Source of the DNA: Deltaproteobacteria bacterium | GTDB lineage: Bacteria; Myxococcota; JACRCW01 | Assembly (NCBI GenBank): GCA_016218805.1 | Contig: JACRCW010000127.1 | Span: forward strand, 1-51,156 | Direction of reading: 5' to 3' | Length of the DNA stretch: 51,156 bases | Shown: one piece after another, positions 31,212 to 39,597 of the stretch | Layout of the letters: the number at the start of each line of letters is the position of its first letter | Numbering within the stretch: the stretch's first letter is position 1 | Made by a program: the position numbers and the translations under genes | The notes under the pieces: generated by a model | Database searches by the model: none | Told to the model about the DNA's origin: nothing | The model's input: the letters and a program-made list of their open reading frames with translations, nothing else

Positions 31212-34200
31212 ATGCTGATCAGACGGCGGTGCCTGCTGCTGGTGGTTGCCGGTGGATTGGCGGGTTGCCCCACCCCGCGCACGGATTCCCGCGGGAGCAT
31301 CAGCGGCCGGGTGACGCTGGTGGATCGCGACGGGCTCAACGACCTCTCGCGCGTGCGGGTGGACCTGGGCCGCGGCGAAGGCGGTGTGGTACCGGCGGAA
31401 GACGGGTCATTTGAGGTCTCCGACCTGGAACCGGACACGTACGCAGTCACGGTGACCTATGCGGGCGGGCTGACGCCGACGGCCACGCGGTCCGCCTACA
31501 AGCGGTTGGAGACGCGCGCGGTGGTGCGCGCGGGAAGTTCGGTGCACCTGGAGTTGTCCCCGCAGCGTGCGCTCGGCGCTGTGGAGGGTGACGTGGTGGG
31601 TGTGGGGCCGGGTGCCGAGGCGCGGGTGGAACTGCAACTGGACGACGGGCGGACGCTGTCCACGCTGACCACGGCCGGTCATTTCCGGGTGGACGGCGTC
31701 CCGGTGGGGACGCACCAGGCGCGGGCCTCCGCGCCGGGATTCGCGGTGCGGGCCGGTTCCACCGCGTGCGCGCCCGAGGTCACAGTCAACGAGGAAGATG
31801 CCGTGGCCCCCGTGGCGGATCTGGGGCTGGCGGCCACGCGTGCGGCGTTTGCGCCGGGGCTGGGAGAGGTGGTGCGCCAGGACCCGGTCCACTGGTTCCT
31901 GGCGGGCGCCACCGTGACGGTGCACGTGGACGCGGCCTACGCGCGGCAGGCGCGTCACTGGGTGGGTGTCCCGGACGGCGGGCCACCCGCGCCGGAGGCG
32001 TTTGCGGCCAACGGGTTCGCACTGACCGTTCCGGCGGATGCCTCCCAGGAGCACTTCTTCCAGTTCACGGATGGCTGCGGCTACGAGTCCACCGTCTATT
32101 CGCTCACCCTCACGCATGACGCCACGCCGCCCCAACTCAACCTGGTGCAACTCAACGAAGGCGCCGCGTGGACCACCGAGCCCCAAACGCGGCTGCTGGT
32201 GCTGGCCCAGGACCTGCTCTCCCCCGACCTGTCCATGCGCTACGCGTTGTGTGACGTGGATGCGGCGGACAACGAGACGTGCGACCAGGACGTCAACACC
32301 GCGCCCTGGGGGGCCTACCGGATGGGCATCAGCACCGCGTTCCTGCCGGCGGATGGAACCAAGCGCGTGCGCGTGCAGGTGCGCGATGGGTCATGGCACG
32401 TGACGCCGGCGCCGCCCCAGAGCGAAGCGGCGACGATCACGCTGGACTCCCTGCCACCGGAGAACGTGGTCATCACCGTGGGAAACGGCAGCGGCGTGAT
32501 CCACGCGCCACGGGTTGCGGTCACCATCCAAGCGGACGGCGCGGACCGGATGCGCCTGGGTGACGCCAGCGCGCTGACGGGGGTGCCATGGGTCCCCTAC
32601 CAGCCGCAGACCGAGTTCGCCTTCAGCGACGGTGAAGGGACCAAGGACCTGTACGTGCAGCTGGCGGACGCGGCAGGGAACCCCACGGCCATTCTCCCCA
32701 CGAGCGTGACGCTGGTGACCCGCGGGAGCGTGACCGGGCGCGTGGTGCTGGAGGGAACGGGCAACGTGGTGGAGGTGAGCGTCGCGCTCGTCGGCGGGAC
32801 GGCGCAGGCTACGCCGGCGGCGGATGGCTCGTTCGCGTTGTCCGGGGTGCCCTTTGGGCTGGCCCAGGTGTCGTTCAGCATGACGGGGGCGGCGGCGGCC
32901 CGTTACGCATCCGTGGAGCGCGTGGCCAGCGTGGGTCCGGGCGCGGCCACGGCGCTGGGCAACGTCACCCTGCCCCTGGGCCGCGGAACGCTGGTGGGGC
33001 GCGCGCTGCTGGTGGGTGAATCCGTGCATTCGTGGATTGGCGTGAGCGCCGCAGACGTCAACAACGCGGCCAACACGCACGGCACCCTCACCAGTGACAC
33101 GGGAAGTTACACGCTGGCGTTGCTCCCGGTGGGGACCTACCAGCTCTACGCGGAGAAGGCCGGGTGGGGACGCGCCAACCTGGGGACCCAGTCGGTCACC
33201 GCCGGAGCGATCACCACCGTCCCCGATGCCACGCTGGTAGCCAGCGGCGGCGGCGATTTCATCATCAACGACCGGGAGGGTTTCACCAACAACCCCACCC
33301 TGCGGTTGAAGCTGAGCCACGCCTCGGCGGTGGAGTTCCTGGCCAGCGAGGACCCGACGTTCGCGGGTGCCTCGCCGCGGTCATTCCAGAACAACGTGGA
33401 CGTCACGCATCCGCTGGCGGACACCACCGAGGGCACCCGGGTCATCTACGTCCGGTATGTCACCGTTCCACCGAACACGAACACCGCCACCGCCAGCATT
33501 GTCTTTGACCAGACGCCCCCGGACCCGTTGCAGGCGGGCGTCACGCTGGACCTGGGTGCAGCCTTCTCCCGCAGCCTCACCGGGAAGGTGCGCGTGGACG
33601 TTTCCGGCGCGGACGCGCTCTCCGGCCTGGCGCGCGCACTGATTTCGTTCACGGGCACGCCCACCGGTGCGCTCAATGTGCCGTTCACGCGGACCTACAA
33701 CGACGTGGACGTCCCCAGCCCCGGGACCGACGGGGAGCGCACGGTTTCCGTGTGGCTGGTGGACCGTGCGGGCAACACGTCGCTGCAGGCGGTGACGGAC
33801 GCCATCTACCTGGACCGGCGGCCCCCGGCGCAGACGCAACTGCAGATCTCCGCCACCGGGTTCAGCCAGTCCTCGGCGGTGACGCTCACCCTGGGCGCGC
33901 AAGACGTGTGCGACACCGGCTACCCGGGCTGCGGGTCCTCGCTGTTGGTGGACGCGGTCCAGGTGCTGGTGGCCAATCGTGATGATTTCGTCGGCTCGGA
34001 ATGGCGGCCATTCGGCCCCGAACTGGCGTGGTTCCTGGCTCCGGGAGAAGGCCTGCGCACCGTGTACGTCAAGTACCGTGACGCGGCCGGCAACGAATCC
34101 GTCCGCTACTCGGCGTCCGTGACCGTGGACTCGGTGCCGCCTTCGCGCGCTGTGCTGTTGCTGCAGGAGGGCGCGCCGGTCACCAACACGCAGAACGTGC

Positions 34201-37200
34201 CCGTGACGCTGACGGCGGATGGCGCCACCACCTACCGCCTCACCCTGGCGGGCCAGACGCCGGGCGCCTTCCTGCCGCTGCCGGCACCGGCCACCTTCCT
34301 GCTCGCGGACACGGAGGGCCCGCAGTCCGTCGTGGCGGACCTCGCGGATGACGCCGGGCACACCGTTTCCACCTCGGCGAGCATTGAGCTGGACCGCACG
34401 CCTCCCGCTGCGGTGGTCATCCGCAGCGTGGGCGCGCGCACCTCGTCGGCCTTTGTGGACTGGAGTGACAGCACGGATCCGGCCCCCGGCGGAGGCACGC
34501 GCGCGGTGACGCACTACCGGCTGGAGGCCCTGCAGGGCGCCACGGTGAAGGCGTCCGCGGAGTTCTCCCTGAGCGACGGGTGGCTGGAGAGCCTGCCGCC
34601 GTACACCAACCTCACCTTCCGCGTGACCGCGCTGGATGCGGCCGGCAACCCCTCGGCGGTTTCACCGGCCATCAGCGCCATGGTGGGCCTCCAGAGCGAA
34701 CCGCTGCCCGACCTGACACTGCTGGAAGTGCCACTGGTTTCCTACCGCGGGTTCGTGATTGCCAACCTATCGCATGGCAGCAACAAGGGGCCCACGTCGT
34801 TTGACGTCTGTGACGCGCGCGCCGGGCGTTGCGAGGGCCCGCTGCAGCACACCCAGCGTGACCTGCAGACCCTGGACGGCATCCCGGCCACGAGCAATGC
34901 CCGCGCGATCTCCAACCTCGTGGTGAGTCCACAGGGGCTGTTCGTGTTCCAGGCGTGGCAGGATGCGGCGTCCGCGTACTCGCTGCACGCGCTGCGCTTT
35001 GACGCCACCCGGAGCAACCTGGCCGCCGTGCCTGACCTGCCGTCGTGGACCTACCGGGCCCTCGGGCCGGCCAACGCCGTCAGCCGGCACCTGACGGCGT
35101 CCGCCAACCGGCAGCTTGTGGGCGTGGCGTATCACGAGGACAGCACCACCTTCACCCTCCACACCTGCGCGCTGGCGCGGGATTGCGCCGCGGCCATCGA
35201 GTGGACGGGGCCGGTGCGGCTGGTCAACGCGGACCCGGCGTGGCGGTGGACGGGCCTGCTGGATCCCCCGGCATTGGAGTTCGGCCAGAATCACCTGTTT
35301 GCCGCCTACCGGTCCAACAATGGGACGCAACCGGGGGTGGCGGTGCTTTCCTGCGCCATGGCGGAGGGATGTCGAACGTCGTCCACGCCGTGGGTGGGCG
35401 CGTTCCTCCCGGTGGAGGGCCCGGTGATGGTCCGCCTGCTGGAGACCCCCGGTCATTTGTACGTATTCGCCGCGCGGGAAATCGGTGGCATTACCGACCC
35501 GGACGCGCTCAGCATGTGGCGGTGTGATTTCACCGGCAGCGCCACGCGGGACCGCCAGTGTGACACCGCCGCCAAGTTCACCGGGCCGGTGGACCTGGTG
35601 ACGCCCAGCAGCATGTCCAGCCGCCTGCCCGGCGTGGCGTGGTGGGCGGGGGTGCTGCACCTGGCCGTGCGGGATTGGATCAAGGGGGATGTCTACTACG
35701 CGCGCTGCAACGAACAGGCGGCCGACTGCATGGATCCCCTCTCCTGGGCGATGGACAGCGTACCGGTGGAAAGCGTGGGAAACGTGAACGGCGGCGGTGC
35801 ACCGCTGGCCCTGGTGGGTGGCAACCCCATCATCCTGGCCAGCCGCACGGCGGCGGATTCCACCATCCTGCAGAGCGCCACGCCGGCGCCCCTGCAACGC
35901 GCCCTGTTGCCGGACGTTGTCAACGGCGGCCTGGTGGCGCGGTGGACCTCCGCGGCGGCGGGCAGCGTGGATGGCTACAGCATTGCGTACAGCACCGTGG
36001 GACCGCTGGCTCCCTTTGACCAGTCCCTGGCGGTGGCCGGCGGTGCCGTGGAAACGGCGCAGGTCTCCAACGTCAACGGCGTGCCTCATTCCGGCACGCT
36101 GGTGGCTGCCGCCGGCCTGGACCGCTCGGTGGCCTTCCCCACCTTCACGGTCAAGGGCGCAGGCAGCGTCGTCCTCAATACGCTTTCGCGGGGTGCGTAC
36201 GAATACTCCGCGAACAGCAACTGCCACGTGGTGGCCTACGCGGGGCCGGGTGACACGGTGCACGCCTCCGCCTGCGCCAAGTCCAGCGGTTGCAACCAGG
36301 CGTCCAACTGGAACGACGTGGAGATTGAACCCGTCCGCAGCGCCGGCAACGCCAACGTCAACAGTGTGACCGCCGCCGCCAACGCCACGCACCTCTATGT
36401 CGCGTGGGCCCATGAAGGTCCCGGCGAAGTGAAGGTGGAACGCCGCACGCTCAGTTCGGGATGCGCGCTGGGCACCACGGGAACCGCCGTGACCGTCTAC
36501 CTGGCTCCACCCAGCCCCTCGCGCCAACCCGAATACCTCTCCATTGCGGCCACGTCCTCCCGCGTCTTCCTGGCCTTTGACGCGCATTGGCAGAGTTTCA
36601 CGACCAGCGGCTCCACCGACATGCAGTACCGCGTCTGCGCCACCAGCACCCTGTGTGACGCCGCTGCCGATTTCACCACGCTCACCTGGCCCCACGGGTA
36701 CGGCGGCGGTTCTTTGGCACTCACGTCCACGGCGCTGTATTGGGCCATGCTCCTGGGCGACAACACGACCGCGCAAACGGGCATTCAAGTGTGGCGGTGT
36801 GCGCTCTCCAGCGGATGCGACGCGACCACGGATTGGACCGCCGGGGCCTGGATGTACCCGCCAGCCGCGGGCCTCAGCGGCCAGATCGTCGGGCGCATGC
36901 GGCTGCAGGTGGATTCCGCAGGCGCGCTTGCCTTCACGTGGCTCCGGCGCCAGGCCGCGCTGTGTTCCGAACCCGCGGCCGGCACCCTGTGCCTGGGCGC
37001 GGAAGACTGGAAGCAGGTCTGGTTCAATGGGTCCGTCGCGTTCGAGGACACCAGCACGCCCAGCGCCGCGGTCCTGGGTACCGCCAACGGGGACCTGGTC
37101 ATGGTGGCGGGCGGCAACGGCCGCATTGACCTGGGGCGCTGTGGCGGCCGGTGCTGGGAGCCCGACAACTGGCTGGGGGGCAGCGCCACCATCAGTCAGT

Positions 37201-37322
37201 ACACCAACCTCAAGGCGGGGGCCGGCGTTGTGGCCGCCAACGGTGAGGTCACACTGGTGTACGAGCACCTGAACGACCTCCGGTTTGTTACCGGGTTGAG
37301 CCTGGACTACCTGGTGCCATGA
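31212..37322 (+). CDS. Giant lipoprotein: regulatory-like, Ig-like, FnIII and sialidase-like propeller domains (2036 aa)
   Basis: The start at ATG 31212 has GGAGG 8 bases upstream. The signal MLIRRRCLLLVVAGGLAGCP has lipobox L-A-G-C. The N-terminal ~1050 residues are beta-sandwiches: carboxypeptidase-regulatory-like units (GSISGRVTLVDRDGLN, GSVTGRVVLEGTGNVVEV) and bacterial Ig-like repeats ending in D-T-x-P-P or D-R-R-P-P. A fibronectin III-like domain lies near 1060-1165 (SAFVDWSDSTDPAPGGGTRA, TNLTFRVTALDAAGNPSAVS). The last ~870 residues have recurring two-Cys blades (CALARDCAAAIEWTG, CAKSSGCNQASNWND, CALSSGCDATTDWTA), a BNR/sialidase-like propeller pattern. It is probably a surface-anchored binding protein. 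No catalytic Asp-box set or substrate could be identified. Confidence 0.9.
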   Translation: MLIRRRCLLLVVAGGLAGCPTPRTDSRGSISGRVTLVDRDGLNDLSRVRVDLGRGEGGVVPAEDGSFEVSDLEPDTYAVTVTYAGGLTPTATRSAYKRLETRAVVRAGSSVHLELSPQRALGAVEGDVVGVGPGAEARVELQLDDGRTLSTLTTAGHFRVDGVPVGTHQARASAPGFAVRAGSTACAPEVTVNEEDAVAPVADLGLAATRAAFAPGLGEVVRQDPVHWFLAGATVTVHVDAAYARQARHWVGVPDGGPPAPEAFAANGFALTVPADASQEHFFQFTDGCGYESTVYSLTLTHDATPPQLNLVQLNEGAAWTTEPQTRLLVLAQDLLSPDLSMRYALCDVDAADNETCDQDVNTAPWGAYRMGISTAFLPADGTKRVRVQVRDGSWHVTPAPPQSEAATITLDSLPPENVVITVGNGSGVIHAPRVAVTIQADGADRMRLGDASALTGVPWVPYQPQTEFAFSDGEGTKDLYVQLADAAGNPTAILPTSVTLVTRGSVTGRVVLEGTGNVVEVSVALVGGTAQATPAADGSFALSGVPFGLAQVSFSMTGAAAARYASVERVASVGPGAATALGNVTLPLGRGTLVGRALLVGESVHSWIGVSAADVNNAANTHGTLTSDTGSYTLALLPVGTYQLYAEKAGWGRANLGTQSVTAGAITTVPDATLVASGGGDFIINDREGFTNNPTLRLKLSHASAVEFLASEDPTFAGASPRSFQNNVDVTHPLADTTEGTRVIYVRYVTVPPNTNTATASIVFDQTPPDPLQAGVTLDLGAAFSRSLTGKVRVDVSGADALSGLARALISFTGTPTGALNVPFTRTYNDVDVPSPGTDGERTVSVWLVDRAGNTSLQAVTDAIYLDRRPPAQTQLQISATGFSQSSAVTLTLGAQDVCDTGYPGCGSSLLVDAVQVLVANRDDFVGSEWRPFGPELAWFLAPGEGLRTVYVKYRDAAGNESVRYSASVTVDSVPPSRAVLLLQEGAPVTNTQNVPVTLTADGATTYRLTLAGQTPGAFLPLPAPATFLLADTEGPQSVVADLADDAGHTVSTSASIELDRTPPAAVVIRSVGARTSSAFVDWSDSTDPAPGGGTRAVTHYRLEALQGATVKASAEFSLSDGWLESLPPYTNLTFRVTALDAAGNPSAVSPAISAMVGLQSEPLPDLTLLEVPLVSYRGFVIANLSHGSNKGPTSFDVCDARAGRCEGPLQHTQRDLQTLDGIPATSNARAISNLVVSPQGLFVFQAWQDAASAYSLHALRFDATRSNLAAVPDLPSWTYRALGPANAVSRHLTASANRQLVGVAYHEDSTTFTLHTCALARDCAAAIEWTGPVRLVNADPAWRWTGLLDPPALEFGQNHLFAAYRSNNGTQPGVAVLSCAMAEGCRTSSTPWVGAFLPVEGPVMVRLLETPGHLYVFAAREIGGITDPDALSMWRCDFTGSATRDRQCDTAAKFTGPVDLVTPSSMSSRLPGVAWWAGVLHLAVRDWIKGDVYYARCNEQAADCMDPLSWAMDSVPVESVGNVNGGGAPLALVGGNPIILASRTAADSTILQSATPAPLQRALLPDVVNGGLVARWTSAAAGSVDGYSIAYSTVGPLAPFDQSLAVAGGAVETAQVSNVNGVPHSGTLVAAAGLDRSVAFPTFTVKGAGSVVLNTLSRGAYEYSANSNCHVVAYAGPGDTVHASACAKSSGCNQASNWNDVEIEPVRSAGNANVNSVTAAANATHLYVAWAHEGPGEVKVERRTLSSGCALGTTGTAVTVYLAPPSPSRQPEYLSIAATSSRVFLAFDAHWQSFTTSGSTDMQYRVCATSTLCDAAADFTTLTWPHGYGGGSLALTSTALYWAMLLGDNTTAQTGIQVWRCALSSGCDATTDWTAGAWMYPPAAGLSGQIVGRMRLQVDSAGALAFTWLRRQAALCSEPAAGTLCLGAEDWKQVWFNGSVAFEDTSTPSAAVLGTANGDLVMVAGGNGRIDLGRCGGRCWEPDNWLGGSATISQYTNLKAGAGVVAANGEVTLVYEHLNDLRFVTGLSLDYLVP

Positions 37323-37410
37323 GCGATGGCTGTGCCAGCGTGATGGGCAGGCGCGGGGGAATGCCCGGCTATGTGTGGTCATGGAACGTGCGGGGGAGGC
37401 CGGAGGCCAC

Positions 37411-37612
37411 ATGACCCAAGCTCAGGACTGCCCGAACATCCAGCACTGTCCGCTGTTCCCGCGCTTCCAGCTGGGCGGCGCGCTTGCCGTGTGGCAGACC
37501 AATTAACGCCACGGCGACTTCCGGGCGCTGTGAGCGCTTCAGGATGGCGCAGCGCGGGGAGCGGCCGTCACCGGACATGCTCCCCAACGGGAAGATGCTG
37601 CCGCCACACTGA
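37411..37612 (+). pseudogene. Decayed gene for a small Cys-rich protein
   Basis: A ribosome site GGAGG (37402-37406) precedes ATG 37411. The product begins MTQAQDCPNIQHCPLFPRFQ, continues LGGALAVWQTN and then meets TAA at 37504, where a Tyr-Cys would fit. Same-frame HGDFRAL follows, and one extra base near 37528 throws the reading frame. The +1 frame then continues CERFRMAQRGERP, MLPNGKMLPPH and a stop at 37610. The combined pattern CPxxxxCPxFPxF...W...N..C..DF..CERF...LPNG is, as I recall, a small family found in myxobacteria. It therefore carries at least a nonsense mutation and a one-base insertion. Confidence 0.7.
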
Positions 37613-37623
37613 ATGATTGGGTG

Positions 37624-37670
37624 TCAGCGCACCGGTTCCGCCCCGGTGGCCACGTCCTGGTAGCGCTTGA
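37624..37670. repeat. 47-bp direct repeat, left copy
   Basis: This is identical to 38537-38583. It reproduces the last 15 codons plus stop of the minus-strand gene at 38537-39481 (its TCA is the reverse complement of that gene's TGA). It lies just downstream of the decayed gene. Confidence 0.9.
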
Positions 37671-37731
37671 TTGCACGCCCGCCGCGAAAGACAACAGGCG
37701 CCAGTACGAGGGCAAAAGCGGGCGCAAAGAG

Positions 37732-38082
37732 TCAGCCTTTGGCGTGCTGATGCCGTGGAGGTCGCCCACCAATCCAGGCAAGGACCGCGGCGCGGAGCGC
37801 GGCATGCAGCGTCATGCCGTCAGCCTTGGCGCGTTCTTCAAGGCGCTCCCACACAGAGGCCGGGAAGCGGATTGATCGCGGGATGGTGGGCCCGGTCTCA
37901 TGGCCCTTCTTGGGGCGGCCTGTGGTCACGTTGATGGTGTAGCCCTCCTCGGCGATGCGGGCAGCGTAGGGGTTGGGAACCCGCTGGTATTTGCTGAAAT
38001 CAATCTCGGGGATCTCCTCAAGGGACTTCTTGGATGGGCCACCGCGGTCCTTGATGGTCCTCCGCTTAGGTGTCTTCTTCAT
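37732..38082 (-). CDS. brnA: BrnA-type antitoxin
   Basis: The 116-aa antitoxin partner of BrnT has a ribbon-helix-helix-like C-terminal DNA-binding domain (IPRSIRFPASVWERLEERAK) and a polar N-terminus rich in Lys/Glu (MKKTPKRRTIKDRGGPSKKS). The ATG at 38082 lies 17 bases inside the end of brnT, with TATGAAGAAGACACC upstream providing purine-rich pairing. Overlap of toxin stop and antitoxin start is typical of BrnTA. It is transcribed toward the left repeat. I found no deletion of the antitoxin. Confidence 0.85.
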   Translation of the reverse strand: MKKTPKRRTIKDRGGPSKKSLEEIPEIDFSKYQRVPNPYAARIAEEGYTINVTTGRPKKGHETGPTIPRSIRFPASVWERLEERAKADGMTLHAALRAAVLAWIGGRPPRHQHAKG

Positions 38083-38341
38083 AGCGTCTCCTCTCGTGGG
38101 GCGTGGCCCTGCGTGCGCTGATGATGCGAGTGGCATCCTCCGCAACCTCGACGTGGACAACAACCAGAAGCCGCTGCTGTTCCGAAATGCCCACCAGCAA
38201 CATCCGCTCCGGATGCAGGAGGTCTCGCCAGAAGGCCCCCAGAGGGTCCTCGAATGCCGTGACCGCCTCCTCGAAGGAGACACCATGCTTTTCGCGGTTG
38301 GCCAAGGCTTTGCGGCTGTCCCATGTGAATCTCACCGGCAT
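38066..38341 (-). CDS. brnT: BrnT-type ribonuclease toxin
   Basis: The 91-aa RelE-fold toxin is neutralised by BrnA. Signature segments are VRFTWDSRKALANREKHGVS, FEEAVTAFEDPLGAF, RMLLVGISEQQRLLVVVHVE and RIISARRATPHERRRYEEDT, close to the BrnT family consensus (KHGVSFEEA, RIISARxAT..ER..YE). The likely start is ATG 38341, with AAGGGTG 7 bases upstream. It is the first gene of the pair. A short palindrome lies between its ribosome site and ATG. Catalytic residues of the family appear present, so it is predicted active. Confidence 0.9.
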   Translation of the reverse strand: MPVRFTWDSRKALANREKHGVSFEEAVTAFEDPLGAFWRDLLHPERMLLVGISEQQRLLVVVHVEVAEDATRIISARRATPHERRRYEEDT

Positions 38342-38343
38342 AA

Positions 38344-38352
38344 GTGTAACAC
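38344..38352. promoter_or_regulatory. Short palindrome ahead of brnT
   Basis: GTGT-A-ACAC forms a 4+4 inverted repeat with a single central base, three bases before the brnT start codon. BrnA is a DNA-binding antitoxin, so this is a candidate operator. Short length makes this only suggestive. Confidence 0.35.
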
Positions 38353-38536
38353 CCTTTTACCGCGTGGCCACCAGGACCGCTCCGCAGCGGAAAGCCCGCT
38401 CCCTGTGAGATCCTCGGCGACAGTCAGCCGAGCCCCGCGGCGCCGCCAAGGAATCCATTCCCTAGGCAACATCCGCTGCCGTTCATCCGCGAGGCGAGCA
38501 ACGGCGACCGGCACGCGCACGGTGGTTGACGCCGAC

Positions 38537-38583
38537 TCAGCGCACCGGTTCCGCCCCGGTGGCCACGTCCTGGTAGCGCTTGA
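38537..38583. repeat. 47-bp direct repeat, right copy, at the 3' end of a gene
   Basis: This perfect match to 37624-37670 forms the last codons (KRYQDVATGAEPVR and the stop) of the minus-strand gene at 38537-39481. Sequence beyond it on the far side differs from that beyond the left copy, apart from weak similarity. Confidence 0.9.
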
Positions 38584-39481
38584 CGCACGCGGCGAAGAAG
38601 TCCCGCATCACCGTCTCCGTGGCGCCCTGCACCACGCGGTTGAGCACCGGGATCTTCTCAATGGTCTCCAGCGTCCCGGGGAACGTGTCAATGCGGTGCT
38701 CGGATTCAAACTCCGCCTTGGTCTTCCCGCCGCGCGCGGAGAACCGCAGCTCGCCCATGTCAATGAGCGTGGTCTTGTTGTCGGAGGCCAGCACTTCCCA
38801 CTTCACGGCCACGGTGCGGTTCTTGTCGTCGTAGACAATCTTCTCAACCTTGGTCATGTCATTGGCGTAGTTGCCAAACAGCGGCCGCAGGTACTTGCTC
38901 AGCGGTGTCTCGGTGACCATGCGCTCGCGCTGCTCGGTCACCCGGCCCTGCGCGTCGCGCGCGGTCACCTTGACCTCGCCACCGCGGTACTCCGCCAGGT
39001 TGGGCCCCCAGCGGTCCGGCGGCATCTTCTTCACAAACTCCTCAAACGGCAGGTCAATCACGCCCTCGGTCAGCGTGTGCAGCTTGTCGGCGTGCTTGAA
39101 CGTTCCCGTCAGCACCGTGCCGCGGTCCATGCGCGTTTCGCGCTCGGCCAGCACGGATTCAAAGCGCGCCCGCACGCCCGGGTCCAGCTTCACGGACGGG
39201 TCCGCCAGCTTGGTGGCAATGAACTTGGCCTCCACCGTGTTGGGCGCAAAACCGCGGTCCAACAGGAAGCTGTTGGCCACCACCGCCCGTTCCACCTTGC
39301 GGCCCTCGTCACGGGAGACAAAGCCATCCGCCGCAACCTGGCGCCACACCTGCTCCAGCTTCTCCGGCGAATGGCTGTTGGTCTCCGCCACCTTGCCCGG
39401 CACGGACGCGTAGTCCTCCGGCTTGAATGCATCACGGGTGATGGGAATGTGCTGCGGTGAGGTGCCAACGGAGCGGGTCAT
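38537..39481 (-). CDS. Hypothetical cytoplasmic protein (314 aa)
   Basis: This gene of unknown function starts with ATG 39481 and GAGGAG about 7 bases upstream. The protein (MTRSVGTSPQHIPITRDAFK ...) has no signal peptide or membrane helix. Its N-terminal third is helical and charged, with VSRDEGRKVERAVVANSFLL resembling calcium-binding or helical repeats. The rest is beta-rich (GEVKVTARDAQGRVTEQRER, KNRTVAVKWEVLASDN), perhaps a lipid- or ligand-binding fold. It ends in DFFAACVKRYQDVATGAEPVR, and the 3' end is duplicated at 37624-37670. It diverges from the lipoprotein at 39598. No confident family match. Confidence 0.7.
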   Translation of the reverse strand: MTRSVGTSPQHIPITRDAFKPEDYASVPGKVAETNSHSPEKLEQVWRQVAADGFVSRDEGRKVERAVVANSFLLDRGFAPNTVEAKFIATKLADPSVKLDPGVRARFESVLAERETRMDRGTVLTGTFKHADKLHTLTEGVIDLPFEEFVKKMPPDRWGPNLAEYRGGEVKVTARDAQGRVTEQRERMVTETPLSKYLRPLFGNYANDMTKVEKIVYDDKNRTVAVKWEVLASDNKTTLIDMGELRFSARGGKTKAEFESEHRIDTFPGTLETIEKIPVLNRVVQGATETVMRDFFAACVKRYQDVATGAEPVR

Positions 39482-39597
39482 GGGAACTCCTCAGGCGGTG
39501 TGCCCGGACGCGTACCGGATAGATCCCGCGCCCGACGGTGGCAACGTTACCCGAGGGAACATGGCAGGCCGCCACGGGCGCGGACTAAGCGTGGCGC

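Larger units (their letters stand above)
37624..38583. mobile_element. Putative mobile toxin-antitoxin cassette between direct repeats
   Basis: Two perfect 47-bp copies delimit 960 bp holding only brnT, brnA and their flanks. Because one copy is the 3' end of a gene and the repeat begins exactly at its stop codon, the arrangement resembles attL/attR of an element integrated at a gene terminus. No integrase or transposase is inside, so mobility would need a factor in trans, or the rest has been lost. Partial tandem duplication is the alternative. Confidence 0.6.

Noticed and set aside
34767..37412. Long minus-strand frame of 881 codons opposite the 2036-aa lipoprotein
   Set aside because: His/Arg/Gly-rich shadow; the plus-strand gene has a lipobox, ribosome site and recognisable domains.
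37369..37616. Competing frames over the decayed Cys-rich gene
   Set aside because: Only the frame with GGAGG and ATG 37411, continuing after a one-base shift, shows the conserved Cys pattern; others lack a ribosome site and composition.
38332..38520. Minus-strand frame between brnT and the right repeat
   Set aside because: No start signal or family; Arg-rich random composition.
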